DNA from: Rhodocyclales bacterium
GTDB taxonomy: Bacteria; Pseudomonadota; Gammaproteobacteria; Burkholderiales; Rhodocyclaceae
Length of the DNA stretch: 64,000 nt
NCBI GenBank assembly: GCA_016177805.1
Contig: JACOUN010000069.1
Coordinates: 43,700 to 107,699, forward strand
Direction of reading: 5' to 3'
How positions within the stretch are numbered: position 1 is the stretch's first letter; the number at the start of each line of letters is the position of its first letter. Under the pieces are notes generated by a model. The model had not been told where the DNA came from, ran no database searches, and saw nothing but the letters and a program-made list of their open reading frames with translations. This document shows positions 40,283 through 49,174 of the stretch, piece by piece. The position numbers and the translations under genes were made by a program.

Positions 40283-42106
40283 TCAGGGTCGTCCTGTCGT
40301 AGTTGCTGGTTCCGGCTCCGCAGCCTGTCTCGCGTCGTCCGGTGCGACTTCGCCCAGTTCCTGTTCCAGGATCAGGATCAGTTCCTCGCTGGCTTCGCGC
40401 GAGCTTTGGATCAGCTGGTTCTCGTCGTGGTACAGCGCCTGCTCGCGCGCCAGCAGCGCGACATCGTGGGTGGCGAAGCGGTCGACGATCTGTTGCGCCT
40501 TTTCCGGGGTCTTGCCCAGCGCTTCGAACACCATGCCGGCCATTTCCAGGCTGGAGCGGAAGGTTTCGCGCATGATCAGTTCCACCCCCAGGTCCATCAG
40601 GCGGTAGGCGTGGAAGCGGTTGCGCGCGCGGGCGATCAGGGTGACGTGGGGGAAGTGCTTGCGTACCAGTTCGGCACAGCGTAGCGAAGTCTCGATGTCG
40701 TCGATGGCGAGTACGAACACCTTGGCGTCGCCGACCCGCGCCGCGTGCAGCACGTCGAGGTGGGCGGCGTTGCCGTAGTAGGCCTGGATGCCGAAGCGCT
40801 TGATGGTCTTGACCTCTTCGTGGTCGATGTCGAGCGCGGTGAAGGGCACCTTGCGCGCCAGCAGCACCCGGCCGATGATCTGCCCGACCCGCCCGAAACC
40901 GGCCATCACCACCGGGTTGGGGGCGTCGGGCATGTCGTCGGCCGGGGGCTCCGAAGGCGGGTTGGCGGCGGAGTCGCGCCGGTTGAGGCGGTCGGCGAGG
41001 ATGAACAGCAGCGGCGCCACCGCCATCGACAGCGCCACCGACAGGTTGAGCTGCGCGACCACCTCGGCTTCGAGCAGGCGGTTGGCCTGCGCCGCGCCGA
41101 ACAGCACGAAGGCGAATTCACCGCACTGCGCCAGCGCCAGCGCCTGCATGCGCGATATCTGGCGGCTGCCGCGCACCAGACGGCGCAGGCCATACAGGCC
41201 GCAACCCTTGACCGCCACCAGCGCCAGCATCAGCCCCAGCACGTTGAGGGGGTGTTCGACGATCATGCCCAGATCGATGGTCATGCCCACCGCGATGAAG
41301 AAGAACCCCATCAACAGCCCCTGAAACGGCGAGATCGCCGCTTCCAGTTCGTGGCGGAAGTCCGAGTCCGACAACAGCACCCCGGCCACGAACGCCCCCA
41401 GCGACATCGACAGGCCGCTCGCCTGCAGCAGCAGCGCCAGCCCCAGCGCCGTGGCCAGTGCGGCGGCGGTGAACATCTCGCGGCTGTTGATGCGCGTGAC
41501 GTGGCGGAACACCGCGTCGAGGATGGGCCGGCCCACCATCAACGCCAGCGCCAGCACCGTCAGCCCCACCAGCGGCGAGACTGCCCCGTCGGCCCGCGTC
41601 GTGCCGAGCAGGGGCAAGGCCGCCAGCAGCGGGATCACCATCAGATCCTGGAACAGCAGCATCGCAAAGGTTTCGCGCCCGTAGCGGCTGTGCAGCTCGT
41701 GCCGCTCGGCCAGGGTCGGCAGCACGAACGCGGTCGATGACAAGGCCAGCGTCAGCCCGATCACGATCGCCAGCGGCCAGTCGAATCCGAGTGCCACCGC
41801 ACCGAGCACCAGCAAGGCGCCGACGCCGAAGAACTGCAAGCCGCCCAGCCCGAACACCGGCTTGCGCAACGCCCACAGGCGCGACGGCTGCAGCTCCAGA
41901 CCGACGACGAACAGCAGCAACACCACCCCCAGTTCGGCGGTGTGCAACAGGTTCTCGGCGTCGTGCACCACGCCGAACCCGGACGGCCCGATCAACACCC
42001 CGGCCGCCAGGTATCCGAGCACCGTGCCCAGCCCGGCCCGTTTGAACAACGGCACCAGCAACACCGCCACGGCGAGCAGGGCCGCGAAGGTCGCAACCGA
42101 TTGCAT
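40283..42106 (-). CDS. CPA2-family cation:proton antiporter with TrkA-N domain (KefB/KefC-like)
   Basis: The 607-residue protein has about 12 TM helices in residues 1-375 and a cytoplasmic RCK/TrkA-N domain from ~400, with the nucleotide loop GFGRVGQ. The Asp-rich CPA2 centre and the GxGxxG loop point to a potassium or sodium/proton exchanger of the Kef/YbaL type. It lacks a clear glutathione-binding assignment, so I do not give a Kef symbol. It precedes the dehydratase by one base and is probably transcribed with it. Confidence 0.9.
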   Translation of the reverse strand: MQSVATFAALLAVAVLLVPLFKRAGLGTVLGYLAAGVLIGPSGFGVVHDAENLLHTAELGVVLLLFVVGLELQPSRLWALRKPVFGLGGLQFFGVGALLVLGAVALGFDWPLAIVIGLTLALSSTAFVLPTLAERHELHSRYGRETFAMLLFQDLMVIPLLAALPLLGTTRADGAVSPLVGLTVLALALMVGRPILDAVFRHVTRINSREMFTAAALATALGLALLLQASGLSMSLGAFVAGVLLSDSDFRHELEAAISPFQGLLMGFFFIAVGMTIDLGMIVEHPLNVLGLMLALVAVKGCGLYGLRRLVRGSRQISRMQALALAQCGEFAFVLFGAAQANRLLEAEVVAQLNLSVALSMAVAPLLFILADRLNRRDSAANPPSEPPADDMPDAPNPVVMAGFGRVGQIIGRVLLARKVPFTALDIDHEEVKTIKRFGIQAYYGNAAHLDVLHAARVGDAKVFVLAIDDIETSLRCAELVRKHFPHVTLIARARNRFHAYRLMDLGVELIMRETFRSSLEMAGMVFEALGKTPEKAQQIVDRFATHDVALLAREQALYHDENQLIQSSREASEELILILEQELGEVAPDDARQAAEPEPATTTGRP

Positions 42107-42252
42107 GCAGCTTCCTCATGATTCAAGTTGAAATCGCCCCGATGGCCATATGCGTGAGCACGAGCGGTCGGGGCGGCAGGGGGCATGATCCCATAATCCG
42201 CGTTTGTGGGCGGGGTCCCATAGCGCATGTCGGGCTAGCCAGTTAGCAGGTT

Positions 42253-42272
42253 CCTCCCCGTTGAAGGGGAGG
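42253..42272. terminator. Small GC hairpin
   Basis: CCTCCCC and GGGGAGG form a 7-bp stem in the 228-bp gap between two minus-strand genes. It could end the upstream hydrolase transcript. Confidence 0.3.
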
Positions 42273-42334
42273 GAGCCCGTATCCCCGTCCAACGGTAGGT
42301 CAAGAAATCCGACGAGGCAGGACCGACCCGGCAA

Positions 42335-42925
42335 TCAATTACCGCCTACGACCCTGCCCAGGCTCTTCTTCCAGCGCCGGATCGTAGCAACGAAAACCTG
42401 GTCGGCCCGAGCGCTGACCAACGAGACCGGGGAGTAGCCCAGTCTGGCGGCGCGCATCATGGCTGCCGCGAGCAGTATTGCGGTGATGGTCATGTTCTGC
42501 CAGCCGACCAGCGGCCATTGGAGCGACCAGGAAAACTGAGGCGTCATCGATAGCGGCGTGAGGTAGTAGATCGGCCAGATGTCGTCGACCGTCGAACCTC
42601 GCGAGCCGATCAGGTCGCACAGGAAATGCAGGTGGATGCACACGAAGGACGATAGCGCGACCCGGCGGCGCTCGATCGAAATGGCTGCGGCCAGCAGCGA
42701 TAGCAGTAGCGCGAACGGCAACCCGTGTCCCAATAGCCGGTGATAGTCCTGGTAATAGTTGGTTTCCGCCAGGCCGAGCGTGCGGGTCATGAAGTCGATG
42801 ACGATGCCGATTCCGTCGATGTCGGGTGCAAGCCCCGCGAACACGACGATAGCCTTGTCGCGGTTGGAGGCGTGGAAGCGCTCGAGCACGGTCCAGCCGA
42901 CCAGGAAGTGGGTTATCGGGCTCAT
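42335..42925 (-). CDS. Membrane-bound metal-dependent hydrolase (YdjM/DUF457-like)
   Basis: The 196-residue protein starts MSPITHFLVGW, has AGLAPDIDGIG (residues ~31-41), a central HRLLGHGLPFAL and HLHFLCDLIGSRG. The His and Asp residues on the cytoplasmic face, with four to five TM helices, match the DUF457 inner-membrane hydrolase family. Substrate unknown. Confidence 0.75.
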   Translation of the reverse strand: MSPITHFLVGWTVLERFHASNRDKAIVVFAGLAPDIDGIGIVIDFMTRTLGLAETNYYQDYHRLLGHGLPFALLLSLLAAAISIERRRVALSSFVCIHLHFLCDLIGSRGSTVDDIWPIYYLTPLSMTPQFSWSLQWPLVGWQNMTITAILLAAAMMRAARLGYSPVSLVSARADQVFVATIRRWKKSLGRVVGGN

Positions 42926-43033
42926 GGGTTTCCTGTGACCTCTGCAGAGAAGACGCCAGCCGGGTCAGCGCCGGCACAAGGGCCCGCATCCGGTACCCGT
43001 GCCGCATCGCTGGCATTGTCATCGGCATTGTAG

Positions 43034-43063
43034 TTGACAGTGCCCCTGCCGCCCTTCCAGAAT
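43034..43063 (+). promoter_or_regulatory. Possible promoter for a leader RNA before the EamA gene
   Basis: TTGACA (43034-43039), an 18-bp spacer and CAGAAT (43058-43063). Transcription would start at about 43070, on top of the ATG at 43069, so any translation would be leaderless. It lies in the 365-bp gap 42926-43290, with the small frame and terminator listed next. Confidence 0.5.
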
Positions 43064-43068
43064 GCGTC

Positions 43069-43170
43069 ATGCCTTCCACATTCAACACCTCGTATCCCGC
43101 CCGTTACCGTGCGCTGCGCGCATGGCGCGCCGTGTCGGGATGCGGGGCCGGGTGGGTGATGAAGCGCTAG
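43069..43170 (+). CDS. Possible 33-residue leader peptide
   Basis: ATG at 43069 to TAG at 43168-43170. The peptide is basic and rich in Arg, Ala and Trp (YRALRAWRAVSGCGAGW). It lies between a promoter and a terminator hairpin upstream of an EamA transporter. It may be an attenuator peptide or part of a small RNA; no family recognised. Confidence 0.35.
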   Translation: MPSTFNTSYPARYRALRAWRAVSGCGAGWVMKR

Positions 43171-43199
43171 ATCGAATACCGTCATCACTGCATTTCACG

Positions 43200-43231
43200 G
43201 GCCGCGTATCCACAGGATGCGCGGCCTTTTT
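43200..43231 (+). terminator. Rho-independent terminator upstream of the EamA gene
   Basis: GGCCGCG (43200-43206) pairs with CGCGGCC (43220-43226) and the stem extends by ATCC/GGAT, followed by TTTTT at 43227-43231. It precedes the transporter ATG by 60 bp and has no large gene upstream on the same strand, so it may be a regulated (attenuator) terminator. Confidence 0.75.
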
Positions 43232-43290
43232 CGTTGTGCCTTCCCATCCGGAAGGTGGCAACGCCCGTTGTACCTACCGGAGACCACAAC

Positions 43291-44181
43291 ATGTCCGTGC
43301 CCGCCGCCTTTCTCACCGTCATCGCCATCTGGGCGACCACGCCGCTCGCCATCAAGTGGAGCGCCATCGGCACGGGTTACGCCTTCGCCGTCATGACGCG
43401 CATGATGATCGGGGTCGTGCTGGCGCTGCTGCTGATCGCGCTATGGCGCGTCGGACTGCCGCTGCATGCGCGCGCCCGGCGCAGCTATCTGGTGGCGGGG
43501 GTGGGGTTGTTCGGCGGGATGTATTGCACCTACTGGGGCGCCCAGTACATCAACTCGGGGATGGTGTCGGTGCTGTTCGGCCTGTCGCCGCTGATCACCA
43601 GCCTGTTCGCCGCGCTGTGGCTGGGCGAATCCGCGCTGCGCCCGGCGCGTATCGCGGGCATGTTGTTGGGCCTGGCCGGGCTGGTGGTGATATTTGCCAC
43701 CGGCGGCACCCTGGAAGGCACCCGCACGCTGGCTGGCATGGCGGCGCTGCTGGTGGCGGTGACGATCTACTCGATCACGCTGGTGTGGGTGAAGCATATC
43801 GGCGACGACAGCCCGCCGCTCGCGACCACCGCCGGCAGCCTGTTGGTTGCAACGCCGCTATTCACCCTGATGTGGTGGCTGACCGGGGGTGCGGTGCCGG
43901 TGGACGCGCCGCCGCGCGCGCTCGCGGCTGTCGTGTATCTGGGGGTCTTCGGTTCGGTGCTTGGTTTCGCGTTGTATTACTACGTGATCAAGCACACCGA
44001 AGCGGCGCGGGTGGCACTGATCAGCCTCGTCACCCCGGTGCTGGCGCTGATGCTCGGCAGTGTGCTCAATGGCGAGCAGGTCACCGCCCGGATCTGGATC
44101 GGGACCAGCCTGATCTGCCTGGGGTTGGCGCTGCACCAGTGGGAGATGCTGGCCAGCGGGCGCATCAGGCTGCGTCGCTGA
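43291..44181 (+). CDS. EamA/DMT-family transporter
   Basis: From the ATG at 43291 (GGAG 9 bases upstream) the protein is 296 residues with ten predicted TM helices in two EamA repeats; the second repeat begins near residue 155. Typical features are YWGAQYINSGMVSVLFGLSPL and ALISLVTPVLALMLG. Family members export amino acids or other metabolites. No substrate can be assigned from the sequence. An upstream terminator suggests control by attenuation. Confidence 0.85.
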   Translation: MSVPAAFLTVIAIWATTPLAIKWSAIGTGYAFAVMTRMMIGVVLALLLIALWRVGLPLHARARRSYLVAGVGLFGGMYCTYWGAQYINSGMVSVLFGLSPLITSLFAALWLGESALRPARIAGMLLGLAGLVVIFATGGTLEGTRTLAGMAALLVAVTIYSITLVWVKHIGDDSPPLATTAGSLLVATPLFTLMWWLTGGAVPVDAPPRALAAVVYLGVFGSVLGFALYYYVIKHTEAARVALISLVTPVLALMLGSVLNGEQVTARIWIGTSLICLGLALHQWEMLASGRIRLRR

Positions 44182-44258
44182 GCGCTCGGGCCGGTAGGTT
44201 ACTCGTGTAATGTACCGGTTTCGCGCGCCACGCCGCGCTTGCCTGCTCCGGAGTCCCG

Positions 44259-44936
44259 ATGTCCACCGAATTGCTCTCTTGCGTCGAAATCGAAACCGCC
44301 CCCAACCCCAGCCATGCCGTGATCTGGCTGCATGGCCTGGGGGCCGACGGGCACGACTTCGAACCCGTCGTCGAAGCCTTCGACCAAACCGCACTGCCGC
44401 CGACCCGCTTCGTCTTCCCCCACGCACCGATGCGGGCGGTGACGATCAACGGCGGCTACGTGATGCGCGCCTGGTACGACATCCTGTCGCAGGATTTCTC
44501 CAAACGGCGGGAAGACGCGGCCGGGGTGCACCAATCCGCGGGTCAGCTCGAAGCGCTCATCGCGCGCGAGAACGCCCGTGGCATCCCCGACCAGCGCATC
44601 GTGCTGGCCGGGTTCTCGCAGGGCGGGGCGATCGCGTTGCACACCGCGCTGCGCCACCCCCGGCGGCTGGCCGGGGTGCTGGCGCTGTCGACCTATCTGC
44701 CGCTGGCCGAAACCCTCGAACTCGACGCCCACCACGCCAACCGCGACGTGCCCATCTTCATGGCCCACGGGCGCGACGACGGCGTGATTCCGCACGACTT
44801 CGCGCAGAAAACCTACAACCAGCTCAAGGCCGCTCGCTACCCCATCACCTGGCACACCTATTTCGTCGAACACGGCATCGTGATGGAAGAAATACGGGAT
44901 ATCGAGCAATGGCTGGTGAGCGTGCTGCGGTCTTAG
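44259..44936 (+). CDS. Carboxylesterase/phospholipase family alpha/beta hydrolase
   Basis: The 225-residue protein opens AVIWLHGLGADGHDFEPVV, typical of this esterase group (EstB, acyl-protein-thioesterase-like). The nucleophile is Ser120 in GFSQGG, the Asp lies in GRDDGVIP and the His in VEHGI. No signal peptide, so cytoplasmic. It converges on serA. Confidence 0.9.
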   Translation: MSTELLSCVEIETAPNPSHAVIWLHGLGADGHDFEPVVEAFDQTALPPTRFVFPHAPMRAVTINGGYVMRAWYDILSQDFSKRREDAAGVHQSAGQLEALIARENARGIPDQRIVLAGFSQGGAIALHTALRHPRRLAGVLALSTYLPLAETLELDAHHANRDVPIFMAHGRDDGVIPHDFAQKTYNQLKAARYPITWHTYFVEHGIVMEEIRDIEQWLVSVLRS

Positions 44937-44991
44937 GGTCCGTAAGGAAATAACCTGGACTATTAGCCGGTGACGGCCTGCCAGGCACCCG

Positions 44992-46224
44992 TCAGTAAAG
45001 TATCCGGCAGCGTATCGTGCCGTCGATGCTCGCAAGCTGGTCGAGCGCGACCTTGCTCGCCTCGGTATCGACATCGATCACCACGTAGCCGATCTCCGCG
45101 CTGGTCTGCAGGTACTGGGCGGCGATGTTGATGCCGGCGGCCGAGAAGCGCTCGTTGATCCGCGCCAGCACCCCCGGAATGTTCCTGTGGATGTGCAGCA
45201 GGCGGCACTTGCCGGTGTGCTCCGGCAGCGAGACCTCGGGAAAGTTGACCGCCGAATTGGTTGAGCCGTTGTTGCTGTAGCGGATCAGCTTGGCCGCGAC
45301 CTCGACCCCGATGCTGGCCTGCGCTTCGGCGGTCGAGCCGCCGATGTGCGGCGTCAGGATGACGTTGTCGAAGCGTAGCAGCGGCGAGACGAACGGGTCG
45401 TCGTTGCCCTTCGGCTCGACCGGGAACACGTCGATCGCCGCCCCTTGCAGGTGCTTGGCATCGAGCGCCGCCACCAGCGCGTCGATATCCACCACCGTAC
45501 CGCGCGAAGCGTTGATCAGGTAGCTGCCGGAGCGCATCAGAGCCAGTTGCGCGGCGCCGATCATGTTCCTGGTTTCGGCGGTTTCCGGCACGTGCAGGCT
45601 GACCACGTCGGCCGCGCCGAGCAGTTCATCGAGGCTGCCGAGCGGTTGGGCATTGCCGAGCGCCAGCTTGGCCTCGATGTCGTAATACACGACCGACATC
45701 CCGAGATGTTCGGCCAGCACCCCGATCTGGGTGCCGATATGCCCGTAGCCGACGATCCCCAGCGTCTTGCCGCGAGCTTCATAGGAATGGGCGGCGCTCT
45801 TGATCCAGCCGCCCCGGTGCTGCGCGGCGTTCTTGTGCGGTATGCCGCGCAGCAGCATGATGATCTCGCCCAGCACCAGCTCGGCGACGCTGCGCGTATT
45901 CGAGAACGGCGCGTTGAACACCGGTATGCCCAGCGCCGCCGCCGCCGGCAGATCGACCTGGTTGGTGCCGATGCAAAAGCACCCCACGGCCACCAGCTTC
46001 GGTGCCTGGCGCAACACCTCCGCCGTCAGGCGCGTGCGCGAGCGCAGGCCGACGAAATGCGCATCGCCGATCGCCGCAATCAACTCCTCGCCCACCAGCG
46101 CCTGGGCATGCGTCTCCACCTGCCGATAGCCGTCACGCTGCAACACCTCGACAGCGGACGGATGGATGCCTTCAAGCAGCAGGAACTTCAGCTTGGCCTT
46201 GTCGTGTGATAGCCGTGGCGGCAT
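44992..46224 (-). CDS. serA: D-3-phosphoglycerate dehydrogenase
   Basis: SerA oxidises 3-phosphoglycerate to 3-phosphohydroxypyruvate, the first step of serine synthesis. From the ATG at 46224 (GGAG nearby) it is 410 residues, exactly the E. coli length, with D-isomer dehydrogenase domains, the NAD loop VGYGHIGTQIG and the catalytic His in TPHIGGST. The last ~75 residues form an ACT domain for serine feedback. The open frame extends 27 codons upstream without support. Confidence 0.93.
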   Translation of the reverse strand: MPPRLSHDKAKLKFLLLEGIHPSAVEVLQRDGYRQVETHAQALVGEELIAAIGDAHFVGLRSRTRLTAEVLRQAPKLVAVGCFCIGTNQVDLPAAAALGIPVFNAPFSNTRSVAELVLGEIIMLLRGIPHKNAAQHRGGWIKSAAHSYEARGKTLGIVGYGHIGTQIGVLAEHLGMSVVYYDIEAKLALGNAQPLGSLDELLGAADVVSLHVPETAETRNMIGAAQLALMRSGSYLINASRGTVVDIDALVAALDAKHLQGAAIDVFPVEPKGNDDPFVSPLLRFDNVILTPHIGGSTAEAQASIGVEVAAKLIRYSNNGSTNSAVNFPEVSLPEHTGKCRLLHIHRNIPGVLARINERFSAAGINIAAQYLQTSAEIGYVVIDVDTEASKVALDQLASIDGTIRCRILY

Positions 46225-46332
46225 GGTGGAATCTCCATTCTGTACGCTGGTCCGTGTCCGGATCGCATGGTGGTAACGTTCAGAGCTTGACACGGAAAGC
46301 GGCATCCGTGCGATCGACGACCCGCCTCGACC

Positions 46333-46869
46333 TCACCCCGCATCTGCTCGCTCGACCCTCGCCACGCGGGAACACGCCGCGCCCAGGAGCAACCTTGAAT
46401 ATAGCTGGTGAAAACCCTGCAATGCATGAAAGGCCAGGCCCATGCGCCGCTCGCCGTCCCCGGCGCGCGCGAGTGGCACCACTGCCGAGCCAAAATGGAG
46501 CCGCGTGCGCACCCCCGCGCCGGCATCCATTGCCGGCGCCACCATCAACCACGACTTGGTCCTGCCGGTGAAATCACCCAGCAGCAACTGATCGCCCGCC
46601 CGCCCCTCCACCCGCCACGCCGCAAACGAATCGAGCGTTCCACCGGCCAGCCGCCTGGCCTCGACATCGGACGAAGGCCGCGCAACGCACCACCGGAGGA
46701 TCGCGCGCTCGACCTTGAACAGCGGTGTCGTATAAAAAGCCTCGACAAACTCGGGCAGGGAGACGGTACCGTCGACCTCGGCGGCGTAGCAGTCGGTATA
46801 CGCCCCTTGATCCACGTATCTGCGCAGCAAGGCCGTCGCCGGCAGCGCGACCGGGTGTATCGCGATCAT
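46333..46869 (-). CDS. Conserved-looking protein of unknown function
   Basis: A 178-residue soluble protein: TDCYAAEVDGTVSLPEFVEAFYTTPLFKVERAIL (parts), then GDFTGRTKSWLMVAP and RLHFGSAVVP. I recall similar proteobacterial hypothetical proteins but no named family. Composition matches the host. It lies 109 bp upstream of serA, same strand, separate promoter likely. Confidence 0.6.
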   Translation of the reverse strand: MIAIHPVALPATALLRRYVDQGAYTDCYAAEVDGTVSLPEFVEAFYTTPLFKVERAILRWCVARPSSDVEARRLAGGTLDSFAAWRVEGRAGDQLLLGDFTGRTKSWLMVAPAMDAGAGVRTRLHFGSAVVPLARAGDGERRMGLAFHALQGFHQLYSRLLLGAACSRVARVERADAG

Positions 46870-46959
46870 GCGGGCGTGGCCCGGCGGACGCGCGCAGCCA
46901 GTCCGCGCCTCATCGGTTCAAGGGCGGGGTAGCGCGGGGCAGCGTAGCGCCCGCGCGGA

Positions 46960-47652
46960 CTATCGTTCAAGCGGCGTCCCTCCGACAGCAAAGTCTCGCG
47001 TCAACGTGCATTTTTGCCCGCGCGCCCGGACAACGCGCATGACACTTTCGGAAGTCAGGGAAACGGACGGCGAAATCTCCACCCCCGCGCTCAGCAGTCC
47101 TTTGGCGGTCCATTTGTTGCAGGTGTTCAGCAAGTAATAGCGTCCTTCGCCGTCGTAGAACTGGCTGTTGCCGTAGATGCCATTCTTGCGCCGGATCGCC
47201 AGCCCGGCGGAGTCATGAGCAAAACTGTCGGATACGAAGGTCGCGAGTGCTGACATCTCGCCAGCGGTGAGGCAGGTGCCGACGATCTCGCTCTCGCCGA
47301 AAAACTCACCGGGGGAACCGGGAATGGCAACAACGTGCATCACCGCGCCTTCGGACCAGAACATGGCTTGCAGGGTCAGGCCGGTGGTGATCTCCTGGGC
47401 CTGATAAAAGCCTTTGTCACCCCAGCCGATCTCATAGTAGGCCGCATCGCCGAACCGCTCCCCGAGACCCGGCACGGCCCGATCGAGAAAGTCCGCCGGA
47501 ATGATCAATCCGGTATGCCACCCATGACTCACGACGAATACCGGGTGCGACCGGACCGCGTCGGGCGGCTCGGGCGCCGGTTTCACAACATAGGGGTTGC
47601 CCGAGCAGGCAGACACAAGCAGCGCTACAAGAATGATTCCAGCCAGCTTCAT
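46960..47652 (-). CDS. DUF2459-type lipoprotein
   Basis: From the ATG at 47652 the protein is 230 residues. A signal peptide ends in the lipobox LVSAC, so it is probably a lipoprotein. SHGWHTGLIIP, YEIGWGDKGFY and NTCNKWTAKGL match DUF2459 (the TIGR02117 group). Function unknown; the conserved His and Cys suggest an enzyme. A GTG four codons upstream is an alternative start. Confidence 0.75.
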   Translation of the reverse strand: MKLAGIILVALLVSACSGNPYVVKPAPEPPDAVRSHPVFVVSHGWHTGLIIPADFLDRAVPGLGERFGDAAYYEIGWGDKGFYQAQEITTGLTLQAMFWSEGAVMHVVAIPGSPGEFFGESEIVGTCLTAGEMSALATFVSDSFAHDSAGLAIRRKNGIYGNSQFYDGEGRYYLLNTCNKWTAKGLLSAGVEISPSVSLTSESVMRVVRARGQKCTLTRDFAVGGTPLER

Positions 47653-47755
47653 CGCGATATCCACGCTTGGAGCAAGGGTTCAGACTTCCATGGTTCGCCC
47701 TGAGGCAAGAAGTCACGCAGCGTGTCACGGGTTGAACCAGTCCGCCCCACGCAGA

Positions 47756-48181
47756 CTACCTTGAGCCTGCTTTCGCAAACAAGCCGCGCACTTCGGCGAG
47801 CAACTCACTCAAGCTGCCACGATACAGCCACACGACCCCGCACATGCCGTAGAGCGAGAGCGACGCGGGGAAGTTGACGTCACGCATGAGCGCAAGCGCG
47901 TAAGGGTCGACAAAATACCAATAAAGCGCATAACAACCATCGACGGTGAACCACGTGGCAAACAGCATCGCCGGCCAGAGCCGCCATCGGCGTTCCAGAA
48001 TGACGCGCAAGCTCCACGGCGCCGTCAGGTAGGCAAGCGCCGCCATGATCAAGCTGATCGGAATATCCCAGTCGGGCGCCGGAGTGACAAACGAGCCGAC
48101 GATCAGCAGGGTAATGCCAAGGAGCAGGGTGGCGAGCTTCCAGGGGCGCAGGTACTCGGGCAGGTCGTACAGAAAGATCAT
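47756..48181 (-). CDS. Four-TM membrane protein of unknown function
   Basis: From the ATG at 48181 the protein is 141 residues, MIFLYDLPEYLRPWK, with about four TM helices and a short charged tail. No family recognised. The open frame continues 35 codons upstream but that part is not membrane-like. Confidence 0.55.
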   Translation of the reverse strand: MIFLYDLPEYLRPWKLATLLLGITLLIVGSFVTPAPDWDIPISLIMAALAYLTAPWSLRVILERRWRLWPAMLFATWFTVDGCYALYWYFVDPYALALMRDVNFPASLSLYGMCGVVWLYRGSLSELLAEVRGLFAKAGSR

Positions 48182-48301
48182 GAGAGGGCGGGCTGGCGAA
48201 CAGGTTGATCCTTCACGGGGCACAGCGTTGTCCGGCACCCGGAGAATCCGGGTTGCCTGAGATTGCACGCTGTTGGCGCATTTCATGCAAGCGTGGTGAG
48301 G

Positions 48302-48613
48302 TCAGCGCCGGTGCTCCGGAAACAGTGCCGGCCACGCATCCCCGGCGCCGGCGAACAGCCGCAGGACGTCGGGCGAGGGGCGTCCGCACGGCACCGCACC
48401 CAGGCCCTTGGCCAGCGCCGCCGAAGCCGGCGAGAAATACGCGAACACCTCGCAATGCAGCCGCCCTTCCGACTGATGGCTGATGAACACCGCCATGTCC
48501 GTCGGACGGCCGGCCCGGCGGTACTCGACGCGAAAGAGGTCTTCGATCCGGTCCAGCGGCTCCGAAGCCGTCAGGCCGTCACCGAGATCCAGCGTGAACC
48601 AGGTGCCGGTCAT
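48302..48613 (-). CDS. Small protein, copy 1 of a duplicated gene
   Basis: A 103-residue protein with TLDLGDGLTASEPLDRIEDL, FISHQSEGRLHCEVFAYFSP and GRPSPDVLRLFA. A second copy lies at 51392-51703; the two DNA sequences look about 85 percent identical over ~310 bp. It ends a minus-strand run after mntA and the broken hepT. Function unknown. Confidence 0.65.
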   Translation of the reverse strand: MTGTWFTLDLGDGLTASEPLDRIEDLFRVEYRRAGRPTDMAVFISHQSEGRLHCEVFAYFSPASAALAKGLGAVPCGRPSPDVLRLFAGAGDAWPALFPEHRR

Positions 48614-48656
48614 GCAGTCATCCCTTCGCCAACGCGGCGTTTCGCGGGTTGTCGGA

Positions 48657-48986
48657 TCACCGCCATTGGGGGGGTCCCGCTGTCTGTATCAGCCGCAACA
48701 GGCCTGGGGCGACGTTCCACTGATGGCCGTCATCGGTCGCGACGCTGATGGTTTTCTTGTTCAGGCGCAGCACCAGACCCTCCAGCGCCCGGCCGTCCGG
48801 GGTCTGGAAGCCGACGCGGTCGCCCTTGGTGAAGCTGGTCATCAACGTGGTCGCGCGGGCCTGGGATATGAGCTGGAGCCGCTCGACGATCAGCCGGTTG
48901 AGGAACAGCAGATCCTCTTCCCCAAGACGCTTGATGGCCTCGACGGCCGAGACGCGGTCGACGATCTTGACGCTGCCGGGCTTCAT
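48657..48986 (-). CDS. Small protein with an SH3/KOW-like C-terminal part
   Basis: A 109-residue protein. The N-terminal half is helical (RVSAVEAIKRLGEEDLLFLNR), the C-terminal half is beta-rich: FTKGDRVGFQTPDGRALEG and VATDDGHQWNVAP. The layout suggests an SH3-like barrel, inferred only. Its ATG overlaps the stop of the shortened hepT (ATGA), so it belongs to that operon. Confidence 0.6.
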   Translation of the reverse strand: MKPGSVKIVDRVSAVEAIKRLGEEDLLFLNRLIVERLQLISQARATTLMTSFTKGDRVGFQTPDGRALEGLVLRLNKKTISVATDDGHQWNVAPGLLRLIQTAGPPQWR

Positions 48987-49174
48987 GATCTGGCCTCGTT
49001 CCTCAGCGCTTGCAACAGCGGCAACGGCAGATTGCGCAATGTGGCGTCATAGACCAATCCGCTCGTTGTGAAACCGGCCTGATCAAGTCCGCCGGTGTAG
49101 GCGAGCACCTTCCCGGCGAAGTCGATCATGTCATCGAGATAGAAGCGCCATTCGCGCTGGCAGGCCTCAGACAT
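48983..49174 (-). pseudogene. hepT: HepT-like toxin with an internal deletion
   Basis: The 63-codon frame begins REWRFYLDDMIDFAGKVLAYTGGLDQAGF and YDATLRNL, the N-terminal half of a HepT (DUF86, HEPN-fold) RNase/AMPylation target. It then jumps to LPLLQALRNEARS, the family's C-terminal end. About 45-50 residues are missing compared with the usual 110-115, including the RNxxxHxY active-site region. The frame stays open, so a stump is still made. It overlaps mntA by eight bases. As a toxin it should be dead. Confidence 0.75.

Noticed and set aside
40300..42130. Plus-strand open frames opposite the antiporter gene
   Set aside because: They are shadows of the minus-strand gene, with repetitive Arg/Gln/His composition.
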